Below are positions 1 to 10,913 of a stretch of DNA of 64,000 bases, one piece after another. The notes below the pieces were generated by a model that did not search any database, had not been told where the DNA came from, and was given only the letters and a program-made list of their open reading frames with translations. The stretch covers positions 801,883-865,882 of the forward strand of contig NW_022985171.1 in NCBI RefSeq assembly GCF_010093535.1, read 5' to 3'. Numbering within the stretch: position 1 is the stretch's first letter; each line of letters begins with the position of its first letter. The position numbers and the translations under genes were made by a program. This DNA comes from Lindgomyces ingoldianus. Lineage: Eukaryota > Ascomycota > Dothideomycetes > Pleosporales > Lindgomycetaceae.

Positions 1-619
1 CACCGCCGTTTGCATTTTCACAGGAAACCCCCCAGCGAGTCGTCCATCAGTAGTTCAGCGTTCAGTCGCGTAATAGCCATGGCATTGTCCAGTCAACCCG
101 TGCCTAACTGTTCAAGCGATGGTGTCATAACGGACGCGAACGCGCCTACCCCACTTTGTATCAGCGCGCTCCTCGCCCATGCAGAAAGCATGCATATTCA
201 AGCTCAACAGTCGTTGGACGGGCTGCAGGCCGCACTGTTCCCCATATCAGACGTGGAGGAGACCAGCCGGCCGCACTTATCAGCCCCATAAGACCCCCGC
301 GATGCCGCTGCTCTTGTCGTCATAACTGTCCTCGCCTGATCATCGTGAGGTGTTGATCCTTCAAGCACCGGACACTTGCGGCGTAAACACCTCTCAGCCT
401 CCGCCCTGAAACCGTGTAAACACTTGTCCCTCCGCTGTTCTCTGCTCTTTATAAGCTTCGTCTTCTCGCCCATCAATCCCCAGCTAAGCTCCCTTCCACC
501 TTCTTAGCTCAGTCAATCCCCTCCCCCAGCCCTCACAAATCGCCCCTCTACCCCACCACCCCATCTCGCACCGCTACTCCCTCAGCAACTCACGCTTCGC
601 TCCAATTGACGTCCTCACG
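1..619 (+). promoter_or_regulatory. upstream region of glycogen phosphorylase
   Basis: This stretch precedes the glycogen phosphorylase start codon. A TATA-like TTATAAG lies at 449-455, and a strongly pyrimidine-rich tract runs from about 478 to 600, which is typical of core promoters and 5' leaders of well-expressed filamentous fungal genes. A 93-codon open frame at 10-291 has no recognisable similarity and unconvincing composition, so I do not call it a gene. The promoter role is inferred from position and base composition only. Confidence 0.4.
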
Positions 620-3600
620 ATGGCGGCGACGACGGCTGGTTCCCCTGCGCGCGAGCGTCGGCCTTCTATGAGCGCCCCGCTGGCCGACCTTCAAGGTCCC
701 ATTGGCCCTGCGTTCACAAGGCCAAAGCATAAGCGGACTGTGACAGGGTTTGGGCCTGGCGAGATTAAGAGCGTGGAGGCTAGTATTCCGGAGCCACAGA
801 GGGCCGCTTGGAAGAAGTTTGTATGTCAATTCCTCAATCCTAATTTCTTCATCATTGTATTCAGCCTCAGAATGGGAAAGAAAGGTAATTGGATTGAATT
901 GCGTTGGATTGAGAGGCTAATGAGCTCCATGGCAGACTCCCAAGCCCTTCGACTCCCCCGAAGAATTCGAGAAAGAATGTGTCCGCCACATCGAGACGAC
1001 GCTGGCCCGCTCCCTCTACAACTGCGATGAGTTTGCTACATATGCGGGCACGGCGATGGCGTTTCGAGATAGGCTCATTCTGGACTGGAATAAGACGCAG
1101 CAGAACCAGACGTTTGCAGACCAGAAGCGAGTGTACTATCTTTCGCTCGAGTTCCTGATGGGTCGAGCGCTTGATAATGCTATGCTTAACGTAGGCCAGA
1201 AGGATGTGGCTACACGTATGTCGCTCCCCCTTACATTTCCTACAACAGGCAGCTAATTGCTTTCATAGAGGGTCTCTCCGACCTCGGTTTCCGCATCGAG
1301 GACATCATCTCACAAGAACACGACGCCGCCCTTGGAAACGGCGGTCTCGGACGTCTAGCCGCCTGCTTCCTCGACTCCATGGCCTCCCTTAACTACCCTG
1401 CCTGGGGCTATGGCTTGCGATACAGGTATGGTATCTTCAAGCAGGAGATCATCGACGGATACCAGGTGGAAGTACCTGACTACTGGCTTGACTTCAACCC
1501 TTGGGAGTTCCAGCGACACGATATCACGGTTGACATCCAGTTCTATGGCTATGTGAATAGGTGGCAGGACGATGAGGGAAAGCAGCAGTGTTCTTGGGAG
1601 GGCGGTGAGATTGTGCAGGCTGTGGCTTTCGATGTGCCAAGTAAGTACTCATTCTCCGATTGGCGATTGGAAGAGTCACTCATTACATCACAGTTCCTGG
1701 CTATAAGACCCCGACTTGTAACAACCTTCGTCTGTGGGCCAGCAAAGCTGCAAGTGGCGAGTTCGACTTCCAGAAGTTCAATTCTGGCGAGTATGAGAGC
1801 TCGGTTGCGGATCAGCAGCGTGCTGAAACTATCTCTGCTGTGTTGTACCCGAACGATAAGTAAGCAAATCGTCAAATCGTCGAGCCATACCTTGAGGGGA
1901 CAGAGGCTAACAATACGCAGCTTGGAGCGTGGTAAGGAGCTTCGATTGAAGCAGCAGTACTTCTGGTGTGCTGCGTCGTTGTACGATATCGTCCGCCGAT
2001 TCAAGAAGACCAAGCGTGCCTGGAAGGACTTCCCTACCCAAGTCGCTATTCAGCTAAACGACACTCATCCAACACTGGCTATTCCTGAGCTGCAGAGGAT
2101 ATTGGTGGATATTGAGGGCTTGGACTGGGATGAGGCGTGGAGCAGTGAGTTAAATCCGATAGCTTTACATGGGCGGGGCTAAGTTTGATACAGTTGTCTC
2201 CAAGACTTTTGGATATACCAACCACACTGTTCTTCCGGAAGCGCTGGAGAAGTGGTCTGTCCCGTTGATGCAGCATCTGCTGCCTCGTCACCTTGCAATC
2301 ATCTATGACATCAACCTACATTTCTTGCAGTTTGTTGAGCGTAATTTCCCCAAGGACCGCGAAATGCTCTCTCGTGTTTCCATCATCGAGGAATCAAACC
2401 CAAAGATGGTTCGTATGGCCTATCTCGCTCTCATCGGATCACACAAGGTCAACGGCGTTGCTGAATTGCACTCGGACCTGATCAAGACGACCATCTTCAA
2501 AGACTTCGTGAAAATTTACGGACCAGACAAGTTTACCAATGTCACAAACGGTATTACTCCACGACGATGGCTCCATCAGGCCAACCCCAGGCTCTCCGAG
2601 CTCATTGCCTCAAAGCTTGGTGGATACGAATTCCTGAAGGACCTCACCCTGCTGCACAAACTCGAGGCTTTTGTTGATGACAAGGATTTCCGGAAAGAGT
2701 TCCGCGAGATTAAGTATGCCAACAAGGTCCGGCTTGCTAAGCACATCAAAGAGTCGAACGGTGTCACGGTGAACCCCGCTGCTCTGTTCGATGTTCAGGT
2801 CAAGCGCATACACGAGTACAAGCGCCAACAACTCAATATCTTTGGCGTCATCCACCGCTACCTACAAATAAAAAATATGAGTGCTGAAGAGAGGAAGAAG
2901 CTTGCACCCCGCGTCTCCATCTTCGGTGGCAAAGCAGCACCGGGATACTGGATGGCGAAGACGGTCATCCACCTGATCAACCAGGTCGGCAAAATCGTCA
3001 ACAACGACAAAGATGTGGGAGATCTGCTCAAGGTCATTTTCTTGGAAGATTACAATGTTAGTAAAGCGGAGATCATCTGCCCGGCTAGCGATATCAGTGA
3101 GCATATTTCAACGGCGGGTACGGAGGCGTCCGGTACGAGTAACATGAAGTTCTGCTTGAACGGTGGTTTGATCATTGGCACCTGCGATGGAGCGAACGTA
3201 AGCTTTCCTCTCCGCAAGCCAAGCCTTTGAGTGAGGAGTGACAGTTTAACTAACCACTCTCCTAGATCGAAATCACGCGCGAAATCGGCGAGCAAAACAT
3301 ATTCCTCTTCGGCAACTTGGCCGAAGATGTCGACGACCTGCGTCATGCCCATCTATACAACACGTACACGCTCGACCCCTCTCTCGCCACTGTCTTCGAC
3401 GCAATCCACAACAACATGTTCGGCGACTCATCGTCTTTCTCGGCCCTCCTCAACGGGATCGTCGAGCATGGTGATTATTACCTCGTCAGCGACGACTTTG
3501 CGTCATATGTCAAGACCCAGGAGCTTATTGATGAGAGCTTCAAGAATACCGAGGAGTGGACTACTAAGATGATTCTTACGGTTGCGAGGATGGGATTCTT

Positions 3601-3688
3601 TTCGAGCGATCGGTGCATTGATGAGTATGCGGAGATGATATGGAATGTGGAGCCGTTGGTGCCGAAGAAGGAAGATGGGGAGGCTTAG
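620..3688 (+). CDS. gph1: glycogen phosphorylase
   Basis: Cytosolic PLP enzyme (GT35 family) that phosphorolyses glycogen to glucose-1-phosphate. I read seven exons: 620-820, 936-1215, 1269-1640, 1694-1859, 1921-2144, 2194-3197 and 3266-3688. Joined, they give 889 aa without a stop, close to the roughly 900 aa of the yeast enzyme. Visible family blocks are IDWNKTQQ-like text (LILDWNKTQQ), YYLSLEFLMGRAL, the ALGNGGLGRLAACFLDS glycine-rich block, VKRIHEYKRQQLN, and the PLP-lysine motif EASGTSNMKF with Lys at about residue 733, followed by LNGGLIIGTCDGAN. All six introns are 49-115 bp with GT..AG borders, and every junction restores family sequence. The start at 620 gives an N-terminal regulatory tail with RRPS, a plausible kinase site as in fungal homologues (inference). 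An AATAAA lies at 3906-3911, downstream of the stop. Nothing looks broken. Confidence 0.96.
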
Positions 3689-4229
3689 GTTAGGGAGCTT
3701 GAAAGACGGTGTTGAGGGTGGGCGGATAGAGTGGATGAGACCAAGGGAGAAGGGATGCATATGCAAGTGCAGGCGCATACCGCATGGCGCGCCATTTATG
3801 ATCGGAGGCCTGAGATTGTTTGCAAGAGGAAGGTATATACTTTTTATGTCGTCATGTATTTTTCTCTCCCATCTTCCCTCGTGCAATTACTCTAGATCCT
3901 AGAGTAATAAATACGGGATCATCCATCCTATAACATGCGACTATTGTCTTCTGGCATGTTATGGAGGACCTTGCGTTGCGTTTGGAGGTTTCTCGTTTGT
4001 CCCGCCCTGTTAGAAGTCATGAAACGTATCTGATCATGCGCACCGCTGAAGCGACGCAGCCCATCAGATGCACGATGATGATGACTCAGCCAAGCTTTTC
4101 CTGCCCTGCTCCTAGTTAACTCACCCACTCCGTATCAACACGCGTCACGACGACAATCCATCGCAATCTGTCCATCTGCAGAGTTCAGGCACAGCCTCAG
4201 CATCTTCAACCCGCAATCTCACTGCCGCC
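3689..4229. other. intergenic spacer
   Basis: This spacer separates the phosphorylase and Yip1-family genes, which are co-directional. It contains a polyadenylation-like AATAAA at 3906-3911 that probably ends the phosphorylase transcript. The last 100 bp form a C-rich leader before the ATG at 4230. I see no further gene. Confidence 0.5.
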
Positions 4230-5337
4230 ATGGCAAACCGAGGCTACGATGTCGTCGTTGACGTAGACCAAGAAGTCCGCTCCCTACATCCGTCCCCAGA
4301 CGTCTCAATCTATGGCTGATAATATTCTTAGGGCGACCTTGGCCATACCGACCTCCAAGAAGACCTCGAGTTCCACAGCTCAAGTAACCGCTCTCTATTC
4401 CTAATACCTCCAACCCCACTCTGATCCCCATTTCTCTCCCCAGATTTCGATAATCCCTCCAACGCGCGCCAAAAAATTCAGCCTGACAGCAACTCTGGCT
4501 TCCTCCCTGCGCCCGCCACCTCCACCCGAAAACACTACCTCTGGTCCCTCGCCTTCTATGCCCAAGCCTTCGATGTCGACACCGCCGAAGTCCTCCGCCG
4601 CTGCACCGCCGCCATCTACCCGCGCCAAAACTTCCTCGATGTCCTAGAAGGAAACCCGGATCTCTATGGACCTGTTTGGATCGCTACCACAGTGGTAGTG
4701 ATACTGTTCCTTACAGGCACGATTAGTCAGTATCTCGCGCACAACGGGAAAGAACACTTTGCGTATGATTTTAGACTGTTGAGTGGAGGCGCGGGATTAG
4801 TGTATGGGTATACGGCGATTGTGCCGTTAGGGTTGTGGGGGGTGTTAAAGTGGTTTGGGAGTGAGACGGCGAATTTGTTGGAATGTGTGGCGTTGTATGG
4901 GTATGCGAACTTGATATGGATTCCTGTTGCGTTGATCTCGTGGAGTCCGGTTTCTGGTATGTTCTCCCTCCCCCTCCCCTCCCCTCCCTCCAGTTTCTCC
5001 CCCCTACCTCCTTCCTCGAGCTCTCTGGCTCTGGGGCTGATTTGAGTTGAGTTAATTTGGGTGCGTAGTTCTCAACTTCATCTTTGTGGCCCTCGGCTTT
5101 GCTGCCTCGGCCTTCTTCCTCCTGCGAAATTTGTATCCGATTCTCTCGGCGACCGACGTCAAAACGTCAAAAGTGTTACTTATTGTTGTTGTAGCGCTGC
5201 ATGCTGGTCTCGCTATCGCCATCAAAATTTTGTTTTTTGCCCCGATGGTGGGTGGGGATGACAAGCCTAAAGGCGGAGATGGAGGGGATGGTGGTGATAA
5301 GGGAGAGAGGATAGTTAGGATGTTGTTTGGGCCGTGA
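4230..5337 (+). CDS. Yip1-domain family Golgi membrane protein (YIPF1/2-like)
   Basis: Predicted polytopic protein of the Yip1/YIPF family, which works with Rab GTPases in ER-Golgi and intra-Golgi membrane traffic. Proposed exons are 4230-4274, 4332-4383, 4444-4956 and 5069-5337, giving about 292 aa. The N-terminal half is cytosolic and polar (GDLGHTDLQEDLEFHSS). The family hallmark DLYGPVWIATT then opens the first of about five membrane segments, and the YGYTAIVP and YGYANLIWIP blocks are the usual conserved positions of this family. The tail is glycine/aspartate-rich (GGDGGDGGDKG). The first donor, GTCCGC at 4275, is weak; GTAGAC at 4263 would also keep frame and would remove four residues. 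The other two introns have good borders. No break is visible. The assignment to the YIPF1/2 subgroup rather than another Yip1 relative is less certain than the family. Confidence 0.88.
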
Positions 5338-6358
5338 GGGCAGATTCGAAGGGGTTGAGGGAAGAGAGATAAATAGAGGGGAATTTGTATGAGTAAATGG
5401 GATGGGATGGAAGTATTCTGTTAAATAGAGATGTATGGGTACCTATACTGGAGTTGGGGATTCCTACGGTTTTCACTAGCTTCTTGTCAACGTGATTGGT
5501 TTTCGGTTCCTCCGGAAGCAACAGCAAATTACACTTGATATATCTATCTATCCACTTCCTCTTTTGCGCTCCTCATTGTCGCCGACCATATCACGCATTG
5601 GAATACGAACTATGGTGCAGGGAGAAGAGCAGAACAAAACATTTCCCGGCGTCCTGCTTCCTGCTCTGCGACTACGATGAACAACATCAGGATATGGGCA
5701 AGCCTTAGGAGCAACGATCGTAGAGGTAGCTTCGTGGGTAAAGGACAGAGAGAGATCCTCGTATAGCAGGAGGGTGGATTTAGTGATGGGCTTTTCTTCC
5801 CAAGTATTGCAAGAGGGGATTAATGGGTGGGTTTTCGTGTCGCACGTGACATTGGTTCACGTGACCCTCCTCCAAGGTGAATGTAGGTCCTTCACTCATA
5901 CCCGTTTCCTATTGGGGACTAACACCTAACTGATTAAGATTGGCTCCATTTTATCTGCTACATAGTTGCCTCAGAGCTCTCTCTCGCTCTCTCGGCCTTA
6001 CACCTCACCTCAATCTACCTAGTTTGGCTCTCACCATCTAATTGACTATTCGCAACTCTATATGCCCTCCTCTATCATCCATCAACTCCATAACTAACTC
6101 TGCGATATTTCGAGTTGGGTGGGGGAGGAAAGCGAATTTGGTCATTTACTTCAGAGAAAAGTAGCAGAATCAGAAACATAATTCCCTGAAAGCAAAATAT
6201 TTTACAGAAGTTCTAAAAGCCTCGTACACATCGCCGCTCAAGCCTGGTCTTCAATCCCGGCTAGTTCCTTTCTCTAGTTCACCAAGCTGCAAAGACGGAA
6301 CTTTTCTCAACTCAACCGCCCTGCCCTGCTCTGTTCTACACCTCTCCGTAACGCACAC
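5338..6358. other. intergenic region between convergent genes, with paired E-boxes
   Basis: About 1 kb between the convergent Yip1-family and secreted-protein genes. Two direct copies of CACGTGAC lie at 5843-5850 and 5858-5865, 15 bp apart. These are E-box cores of the type bound by bHLH factors such as Cbf1. There is no flanking promoter that they obviously serve. C/T-rich sequence follows at about 5980-6100. I see no coding sequence. Confidence 0.4.
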
Positions 6359-6993
6359 CTACTTCCCCCCAAATAGCGACAACTCACACACCCCAGTACA
6401 ATCACTCCCACCCCCTTGATTCAAGCAAACCTCATCCAACACACACTCATAATGCCTCGGACAATTCTCCCCGAGAATCCCGCCACATAAGTTTGACTCA
6501 CACAGACCCTCACAATCCCGACAATCTGGGTCGTTACTCACGCAGATCAGGCCGTCGGTGCAGGACGTCCCAAGGATGCCGCCGCAGTTCTCACCCTCGT
6601 TAGCGGGGGAGGGGGTTTGGCGGACGCTTTTAGGGGGAGAAGGCAGGGCGGTGTTGTTGCATTCGGCAGGGAAGGTGGGTGGGAGGCAGGGGAATTGGTT
6701 GATTTGTTGGACGCGGTAGCATTCGTTTAGGGAGAGGATTAGGCACACACAGTTCTGAAGATTATATGAGCATTTTACGATTGATGCGGTTGTGGGATCG
6801 GGATGGGGAATGGGGCAGGGAGTGGGGCAGGGAATGTGGGGAGACGAACGAGTTCTCCAGCTTCGTTGGTGCACATGTAGTTGCAGTCGCAGGCGTGTTC
6901 GGGGGGCTCGGGGTAGCCCACGCCTTGGCGGGGGTTTAGAGGGCTGGCGAGTGCGAGGGAGAGGAGGGTGGTGAGGATGAGGACTGTTTTCAT
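6359..6993 (-). CDS. small secreted cysteine-rich protein with two CGGILG modules
   Basis: Predicted extracellular protein of about 179 aa. Exon 1 (6993 down to 6850, 48 codons) encodes a clear signal peptide, MKTVLILTTLLSLALA, then a short mature start with CDCNYMC. A 95-bp intron (6849-6755 on the minus strand, GTTCGT..CAG) joins it in phase 0 to exon 2 (6754-6359), which begins NCVCLILSLNECY. The C-terminal half holds two tandem modules of about 35 residues, each CGGILG-x2-C-x5-C, then a spaced C, then C-x-G-x-C-E (GLCES and GVCEL). This cysteine spacing recurs in many fungal secreted proteins and suggests a disulphide-bonded fold. It could be an effector or a surface protein; nothing here tells which. 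The intron is my inference: it links two frames, and the donor is not the strongest type. The 253-codon single-frame reading lacks the signal peptide, so I prefer the spliced model. Confidence 0.72.
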
Positions 6994-8132
6994 TTTGGTG
7001 GTTGGGATGGATGGAGGATAGATGTTGGGCGATATAGAGTATAGAACTAGAGTTTTGAATTTGAGTTGCTGAATTGTGAGTTTGAAGTTGTAGAAAAAAG
7101 TCCCCCATCTTATACATCAATTACTGCTTCCAATAGCTGCGCCTCATCTGAAAGGAATCCGACAAGAAAATCTGAAATAGAGTCATAGGATTGAACGAGC
7201 CCAGTGAAACCTCCATCATTTACCACAACAACACGAGAAATGCCATGCTCTCACTCTCCGGATGGATGTTAAGATTTAGAGTGAGATGAGGCTGATTGAC
7301 AGGGGCGCAGGCGCGTCAATGTTGAAATATTGAAACGAACGAAGTTGTGGCTGTGTAAATTGCGAAACGAACGACAAATTACAAGGCTGAAGGTCCGTTC
7401 ATTGCAGAATAGTTTTCACTGCGCCATGAACAGCTGACCGCTAAGCTAAGTCCGGCATCGTAATTCATCCTCCAGCCCTACGGGACAAACGCCTCCACGA
7501 GACCGCTAGCAACACGAGAGGAGCCTCTACAGAGGACGGTGACCCATACGGGCCTACCTTCTGTACTGCATGATCGTCCATACTAGTACATGTTTGAGCG
7601 GTGTCGAATTAGCAGAGGTTTCTTCAAGTAAACTCTAATTAGAAGATAAATATATTTTTTAGCAGCTCTAACACATGATCGAGTCCGAGCGTCATGCATG
7701 ACATTGCGATACTCGGCTTGTGGCGTGTCTTTTGAAGTTCTGCGTATGAATAATAAGACAATTGAACGTTTACCTCCGTTTTGAAACGCTATTTTACTTA
7801 TCTCTAGCACAGCTACGCATAAATTGAATTCACAATTCACCCCTTACGAATACATCACACCTAAATTCGTTGACGTCTCCGCAACCCAAGCTCACGCGCG
7901 GGAAGGTATTGTTAAAGTCAAGCTCCCAGTGAGTCAAGCAAGCGCTATGTTGAGGCGGAAATCTACATCTCTTCAGGGTCCGTACCTGTCCGAATGTGCG
8001 CGGGTCACGGTGGTTTTTGGGCCATTGTGGCTGAAGCTGGATTCCACGACTTTCTACTAGACTGCAATATAAGGGGTATTACTGAACTGGGGTTTCTAGA
8101 AAAGATGCAGTAATGGCGCCGCTGTGCTACCC
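6994..8132. other. intergenic region without a supported gene
   Basis: Upstream side of the secreted-protein gene and downstream side of the APH relic. Several short open frames occur but none has convincing composition. A minus-strand frame at 7583-7840 contains RTRSCVRA, an octapeptide also present in the APH relic at 8133-8588. It may be another scrap of the same kind of gene, but this is weak. Confidence 0.35.
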
Positions 8133-8588
8133 TCAGCGAAACACCCCTCGCGCGCGCCTTGCGGCGTAGACACTTGATTTTTTTTTGAACTTCACAAGCT
8201 CTAGGAACCTATCCTGACACCCACCTAATGTACTGTTAAAACTGTAGAGAGCTCTTACGCAGCTTCGAGTTCTAATTGCGTTCAATTGTTGATCAAGACT
8301 GGCATGAAACTCAATCATAAGTTCGAGGGTTTGAAAAGACTCGTCAGATAGCTTCTTCCGCACTTTAGGAAGCTCGTTGCCTTGGATTCTCTCCATAACA
8401 ATGTACGCACGGTTCTTGTAGGCAAAGGAACAATGCACTTTCGGAACCGGGATGGATGTATTGTGGGCAATAAACTTCATGGTTGCTGCCTCAGTAAGAT
8501 GGACTCGTCGTCCGGTCTTGACAATCTTATGTTTCCAGATGGGCACACAGAGGCCATCTCTTGTGTAAAACCTCGTTGTGATTCGCAA
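8133..8588 (-). pseudogene. truncated APH-family phosphotransferase relic
   Basis: A 151-codon frame whose first 100 residues look like the N-lobe of the fungal aminoglycoside phosphotransferase (APH)/choline-kinase-like family. Recognisable blocks are GLCVPIWKHKIVKTG, HLTEAATMKFIAHNT, SIPVPKVHCSF, and NRAYIVMERIQGNELP, the last being the nucleotide-binding hinge region. After about residue 105 the similarity fades. The catalytic loop (H-x-D-x4-N) and DxD metal-binding segment expected about 100 residues later are absent here and in the following minus-strand sequence. The gene is therefore truncated and unlikely to be active. No partner gene is evident. An alternative is a longer gene with unrecognised introns, but I could not find the C-lobe. 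Confidence 0.65.
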
Positions 8589-10913
8589 TGATAGAAGAGT
8601 TAAGAAGCGGTTAAGAAAGGCTTTTTTTATGGCTAAATATTATGTGCCATTGTGTTGAGATTCAATATGGGACTCTGGCGGGACGTATGTGGATGCCATT
8701 TTGACAGGATAGATTAGCAAGCTACCTCTCAGACAAAGGAGAATGATGTATAATCCTAGCGCATTCGCCACATAAGATGTAACAATGACAGGCTGACGAT
8801 CCGAATGATGGGGTCTCTTGCGTGAAAGGTAAATGGGTGAAGCGAAGCACAGGTTCGTCAAACTGAAAGCCGCTGTCGAAAATAGATAGAGGCTAACCGG
8901 AGATGGCTAGCAAGTCTCGTATCGAACCACTGACCGTGCCCATCCGCTCAGACGTCAACCCTCACAATGAACCAAACGAACAAGGAAACGGGGAGAAATA
9001 ATCTAGTCCCTAATCACCCACTGCAACATAGTCGCATGTGCAAACTACTTCTCGTCATTCCACAACCTAGACCCCATCGATCCGCTGCTCCTTCAAGACT
9101 GTAAAACCGTTGGCTAATTAGACTTGATTGAAACCACTTTTTTTCCGCATTGCGAAGGGAGGCTGCGCGAATATGCCGACGACCAAGAGAAGTTCGTGAT
9201 TTCCAAGATCCCATAGTCGGCAAATAATAGCGATGGATCTGTCTGGTAACATGCTTACGGCATAGCCTCCACCCATCATTCCTTCGTCTCTCGCAAATAC
9301 CCTCTTCATCCCCCGACCTGAAACACTTATTAAGGAATATCCTCAATTGGCAGCGTTTTCTACAAATAAAAATTGCTAGTACAGTTGCCTGAGCTCATTA
9401 GTCTGAGTAACGAAGTCAATTTAAGCATTTCATCTTAATGCATTGCAGCATATTTTATGTTGACGCGAAGCATATAATCGAGAGGGGGGGTAAATTGAAT
9501 TAACCAGGCTTAATTGTATGTGCTCCACTTATTGTATCTGTTTAGAGGCTTCTATCTTTACATAGCAATATTACTAGGCCCTTCTCTTAGGAAAAAATAC
9601 ACTTTCTTTTTCCCTGCCTTGCTACAGCCTCAGGACGTCTCCCATCTAGTCTTGGATCTTTGTAGATTGGATCTAACTTGTGAACTGAGATCGCACTAGC
9701 CTCAGCATCACTCTCGCGCAACATGTAGTGATGGCTCAATTTACTGCGCCTACCGAGTGGCCTGAAAAGAGTGGAACTCTATTTTCCTAGTCTATACCCA
9801 TCGTGTCCTCGTACGATAGTACGCGCTTTCCGTCCGACTCTCTCCACGGTACGCTTGTCCGTTTACCTGGGCGCATATGGCCATTGTGAATTGATACGTT
9901 GTGGCGATATGAAGTTGCATGGGTATCAATATCCAACGAGCCCCTGCTCAGATGAGCGGTCGCAATTCTTAATACTATCCACAGATATGTGTTGCCGGTG
10001 GTATCTGCGTGTGGCGTGGCTCCTCATGGCATCGGATCAGGGCCGGAGGCGTGGGGATAGGGGGATGGCAGTTGGGGCATAAAATAAAACGGGGTCGCAG
10101 AGGGCTTTATAGCTGACGTAGGCAGACTGCTTACTTAAAAACTAGGTATTGGACATGGGTTGTGCACGGATGTAATATCTTCCGAACTGGCGAATCTGCT
10201 GGATTAGAGGCCTCTATCTTCGGAGGCAAAACTCGCAAGATATGGAGGTCTCTAGGCTACACTAATGTGGGCGGTATGGAAGTAGGTTCTGTGAATTAGA
10301 CAGCCGGATGGGAAATTTGATGGGGTCGATTGGGATGGGGATGGGGCCAGGTAGTGAGATGAGCGTTTCGACGCGGGAAGGAGGGTGAGAGTAGTATGGA
10401 GGCTGAAACAGGAGGCGTGGCAAACGATAGGTCCTGGTGAGGAAATTGAGCTCCCTTTCCAAGGGTATGGCCACTATGTGGATAGAACGAAGGTTCGGAT
10501 CTGCGCCATTTGTTCGATTCGAAATAGAGGGTTAAGTAGTTTTGTAGGATTGTCGGTGCTCATGATGACTTGGTTATCTGACATCTGGCATATGAACCCG
10601 AGTGGAGCACGAGCGCAGGTGTATTGGTGGGTTTGCAGAATTTATTAGGGAATTTGGAGGGTAGGAGGTTGTTAATGGTTAACCTTGTCAAATGAGGCCA
10701 ATTAGAAGAATAGTCTCTACGTGGGAGATGGTCTTATCGCATGTATTTTGAACCTGCAGTAATGCCAGTGTTTTGATATTCTTGTCTGCGCTGTGTCCTA
10801 GTAAGGATGTCTTCAATGCAAAAGTTTCTGGATACAATCAGAGCATGTGGGGTAGTATGACCAACGAGATCGGATAATAAAGGTGACATAATTACTGCAG
10901 AAATTCGGGATAA
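8589..10913. other. gene-poor intergenic region
   Basis: About 2.3 kb with normal to slightly AT-rich composition and only short scattered open frames (for example minus 9118-9309 and plus 9771-10082). None shows a domain, signal peptide or consistent splice signals. I see no terminal repeats or RNA gene. It is probably intergenic or very old gene debris. Confidence 0.4.

Noticed and set aside
10..291. 93-codon open frame upstream of the phosphorylase
   Set aside because: No motif, overlaps other frames, and lies in promoter-like sequence.
8900..8945. tRNA-like TTCGA segment on the minus strand
   Set aside because: No matching T-stem, acceptor stem or A box could be formed.
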